A DNA stretch of 6,915 nucleotides from Ruminococcus sp. (GTDB lineage: Bacteria; Bacillota; Clostridia; Oscillospirales; Acutalibacteraceae), in NCBI GenBank assembly GCA_017380355.1, contig JAFOED010000039.1, positions 1 to 6,915 on the forward strand. Reading direction: 5' to 3'. The position numbers and the translations under genes were made by a program. The notes below the pieces were generated by a model. The model had not been told where the DNA came from. It saw nothing but the letters and a program-made list of their open reading frames with translations, and ran no database searches. This document shows positions 5,891-6,915 of the stretch, in pieces (the stretch's first letter is position 1; each line of letters begins with the position of its first letter).

Positions 5891-6771
5891 TACAGCTCAC
5901 CTCCTGCAAGAGATACACACTCTTTAATCGCTCTGTAAGCAAGTTCTACGCACAGATGTTGTCTTAAAGCTTTTGATGCTCGCCAGCTGTCACGTGGGTT
6001 TACATCTTCTAAAACAGCATTTGAAAACTCTTTAATATTTTCTTCGCTGACGCTCTTGCCTTTAATATAAGTTTCTGCAGACTTAGCACGCATAGGAACA
6101 GGACCTGCAACACCGTAAGCTATACGAACGTCGAGAAAAGTTTTCTTGTCTTCGCTAAGTTTTACGTTAACAGAACATCCTGTTGTAGTGATGTCAAGAG
6201 CATTACGCATAGCGTATTTGATATAGTGACCATAGTAATCAGTATATTTCTCTTTTGGAATTATAATAGCTGTCTGAATTTCGTCAGGTTTTATGTCAAC
6301 GACACCCGCCTTGATATAAAAATCAGCAATCGGAACAACTCGTTTTCCGTTCTCTCCTGTAAGCTCTACTAAAGCGTCGAGAGCAAACAAAGTGGACGCG
6401 GAATCAGCAGAAGTAACTCCATTACAGGTGTTGCCACCGATAGTACCAATGTTACGGATTTGTGGCGAGCCGACCATATCGACAGCTTCACCGAGTACGT
6501 TTATATATTTCTGAATAATTTCGTTTTTCGTAATGTGCGAAAAGCTAGTCAAAGAACCGATGCGAATATCTCCATTATCACATAAAGTCACTCCGCGCAT
6601 ATCGTCAATCATATAAATACTAATAAGTTCTTTTCCTGCGCGTTTTCCCTCTCTGATCTGGACTAAAACATCGCTACCACCGGCGAGAATCTGAGCGTCA
6701 GGGTGCTCTAAGCGTAACTTTATCGCTTCATCAACTGAGTGAGCTTCGTACAAAGCTTTTATATCATACAT
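5890..6771 (-). CDS. xdhB: Xanthine dehydrogenase-type hydroxylase, FAD-binding subunit
   Basis: A 293-residue FAD subunit of the CO dehydrogenase flavoprotein/xanthine dehydrogenase family, normal length. FAD-binding motifs are AGGSDVLVQ (30-38) and IRNIGTIGGNTCNG (105-118), the latter followed by TSADSAS (120-126). The C-terminal SWRASKALRQHL matches the conserved SWRASK-type segment of XdhB, and overall wording is close to E. coli XdhB, favouring a purine/xanthine-type enzyme. It carries electrons from the xdhC clusters to NAD(P) or another acceptor. GGAGG at 6779-6783 lies 7 bases before the ATG and directly after the xdhA stop; the 3' end overlaps xdhC by one base. Confidence 0.96.
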   Translation of the reverse strand: MYDIKALYEAHSVDEAIKLRLEHPDAQILAGGSDVLVQIREGKRAGKELISIYMIDDMRGVTLCDNGDIRIGSLTSFSHITKNEIIQKYINVLGEAVDMVGSPQIRNIGTIGGNTCNGVTSADSASTLFALDALVELTGENGKRVVPIADFYIKAGVVDIKPDEIQTAIIIPKEKYTDYYGHYIKYAMRNALDITTTGCSVNVKLSEDKKTFLDVRIAYGVAGPVPMRAKSAETYIKGKSVSEENIKEFSNAVLEDVNPRDSWRASKALRQHLCVELAYRAIKECVSLAGGEL

Positions 6772-6783
6772 AATCTCGCCTCC

Positions 6784-6915
6784 TTAAATAAGTCCGTGCT
6801 TAGTAAACTCATCAAAAAGCACGTGTGGTGTAAGTGGGATTGTGTTAATCGAAACACCTGTTGCGTTAAGCACAGCGTTTCGAATCGCAGGAGCAACAGG
6901 ACAAGCAGGTGGCTC
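6784..6915 (-). CDS. xdhA: Xanthine dehydrogenase-type hydroxylase, molybdenum-binding subunit (C-terminal 43 residues only)
   Basis: The frame is open to the right edge and ends with TAA at 6784-6786. The fragment begins EPPACPVAPAIRNAV and ends PLTPHVLFDEFTKHGLI, which matches the end of the large molybdopterin-binding subunit of the xanthine dehydrogenase family. In that family the glutamate of the GEPP motif is the catalytic base (bovine xanthine oxidase Glu1261), so the first residue visible here is probably that active-site residue. It lies 12 bases upstream of xdhB with GGAGG between them. Only the extreme C-terminus can be seen, so the substrate class cannot be judged from it. Confidence 0.88.
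   Translation of the reverse strand, partial: EPPACPVAPAIRNAVLNATGVSINTIPLTPHVLFDEFTKHGLI

Noticed and set aside
2521..6915. Internal promoter, molybdenum cofactor riboswitch or selenocysteine insertion element in the operon
   Set aside because: Genes overlap or abut with no room for a leader RNA, I see no good -35/-10 pair, and no gene requires TGA read-through. The operon promoter must lie beyond the right edge.

Overview
The window looks like chromosomal DNA from a low-to-moderate GC strict anaerobe of the Firmicutes, most likely a gut-type clostridium. This is inferred from the AT-rich third positions, the strong GGAGG-type ribosome binding sites, the cysteine-rich proteins and the closest family resemblances. 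I cannot name the species. Coding density is very high. No tRNA, rRNA, CRISPR array, insertion sequence or gap longer than 300 bases is visible.

Layout, left to right. The left edge holds the 3' end of a plus-strand PfkB-family sugar kinase, most like 1-phosphofructokinase (fruK). It converges on everything else at a 12-bp hairpin terminator (247-275) that has T-runs on both sides and so can stop transcription from either direction. From 282 to the right edge all genes lie on the minus strand, almost without gaps, and look like one operon read right to left. In order of transcription they are: xdhA (molybdenum subunit, only the last 43 residues present), xdhB (FAD subunit), xdhC (2x[2Fe-2S] subunit), a single-domain ModE-type winged-helix regulator, yqeC, yqeB, selD (selenophosphate synthetase, cysteine form), a class V aminotransferase-fold cysteine desulfurase, and mnmA (tRNA 2-thiouridylase). 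Stop and start codons overlap or touch at most junctions; the only real gap (30 bp) is between selD and the desulfurase.

How the genes fit together. xdhABC would form a three-subunit xanthine dehydrogenase-like molybdenum hydroxylase. The yqeB, yqeC, selD and desulfurase set is the known accessory signature of selenium-dependent molybdenum hydroxylases, in which a labile selenium is placed at the molybdenum centre rather than selenocysteine being built into the protein. The proposed flow is: the desulfurase mobilises Se (or S) from (seleno)cysteine, SelD makes selenophosphate, and YqeB/YqeC help mature the enzyme's cofactor. The ModE-like protein probably ties expression to molybdenum or cofactor status.

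The less expected parts are mnmA fused transcriptionally to the end of this selenium operon, where it could share the desulfurase as sulfur donor; the lone ModE DNA-binding domain without a molybdate-sensing domain; and a symmetric four-cysteine cluster in YqeB. The system itself is of a described type, so I do not claim a wholly new one.
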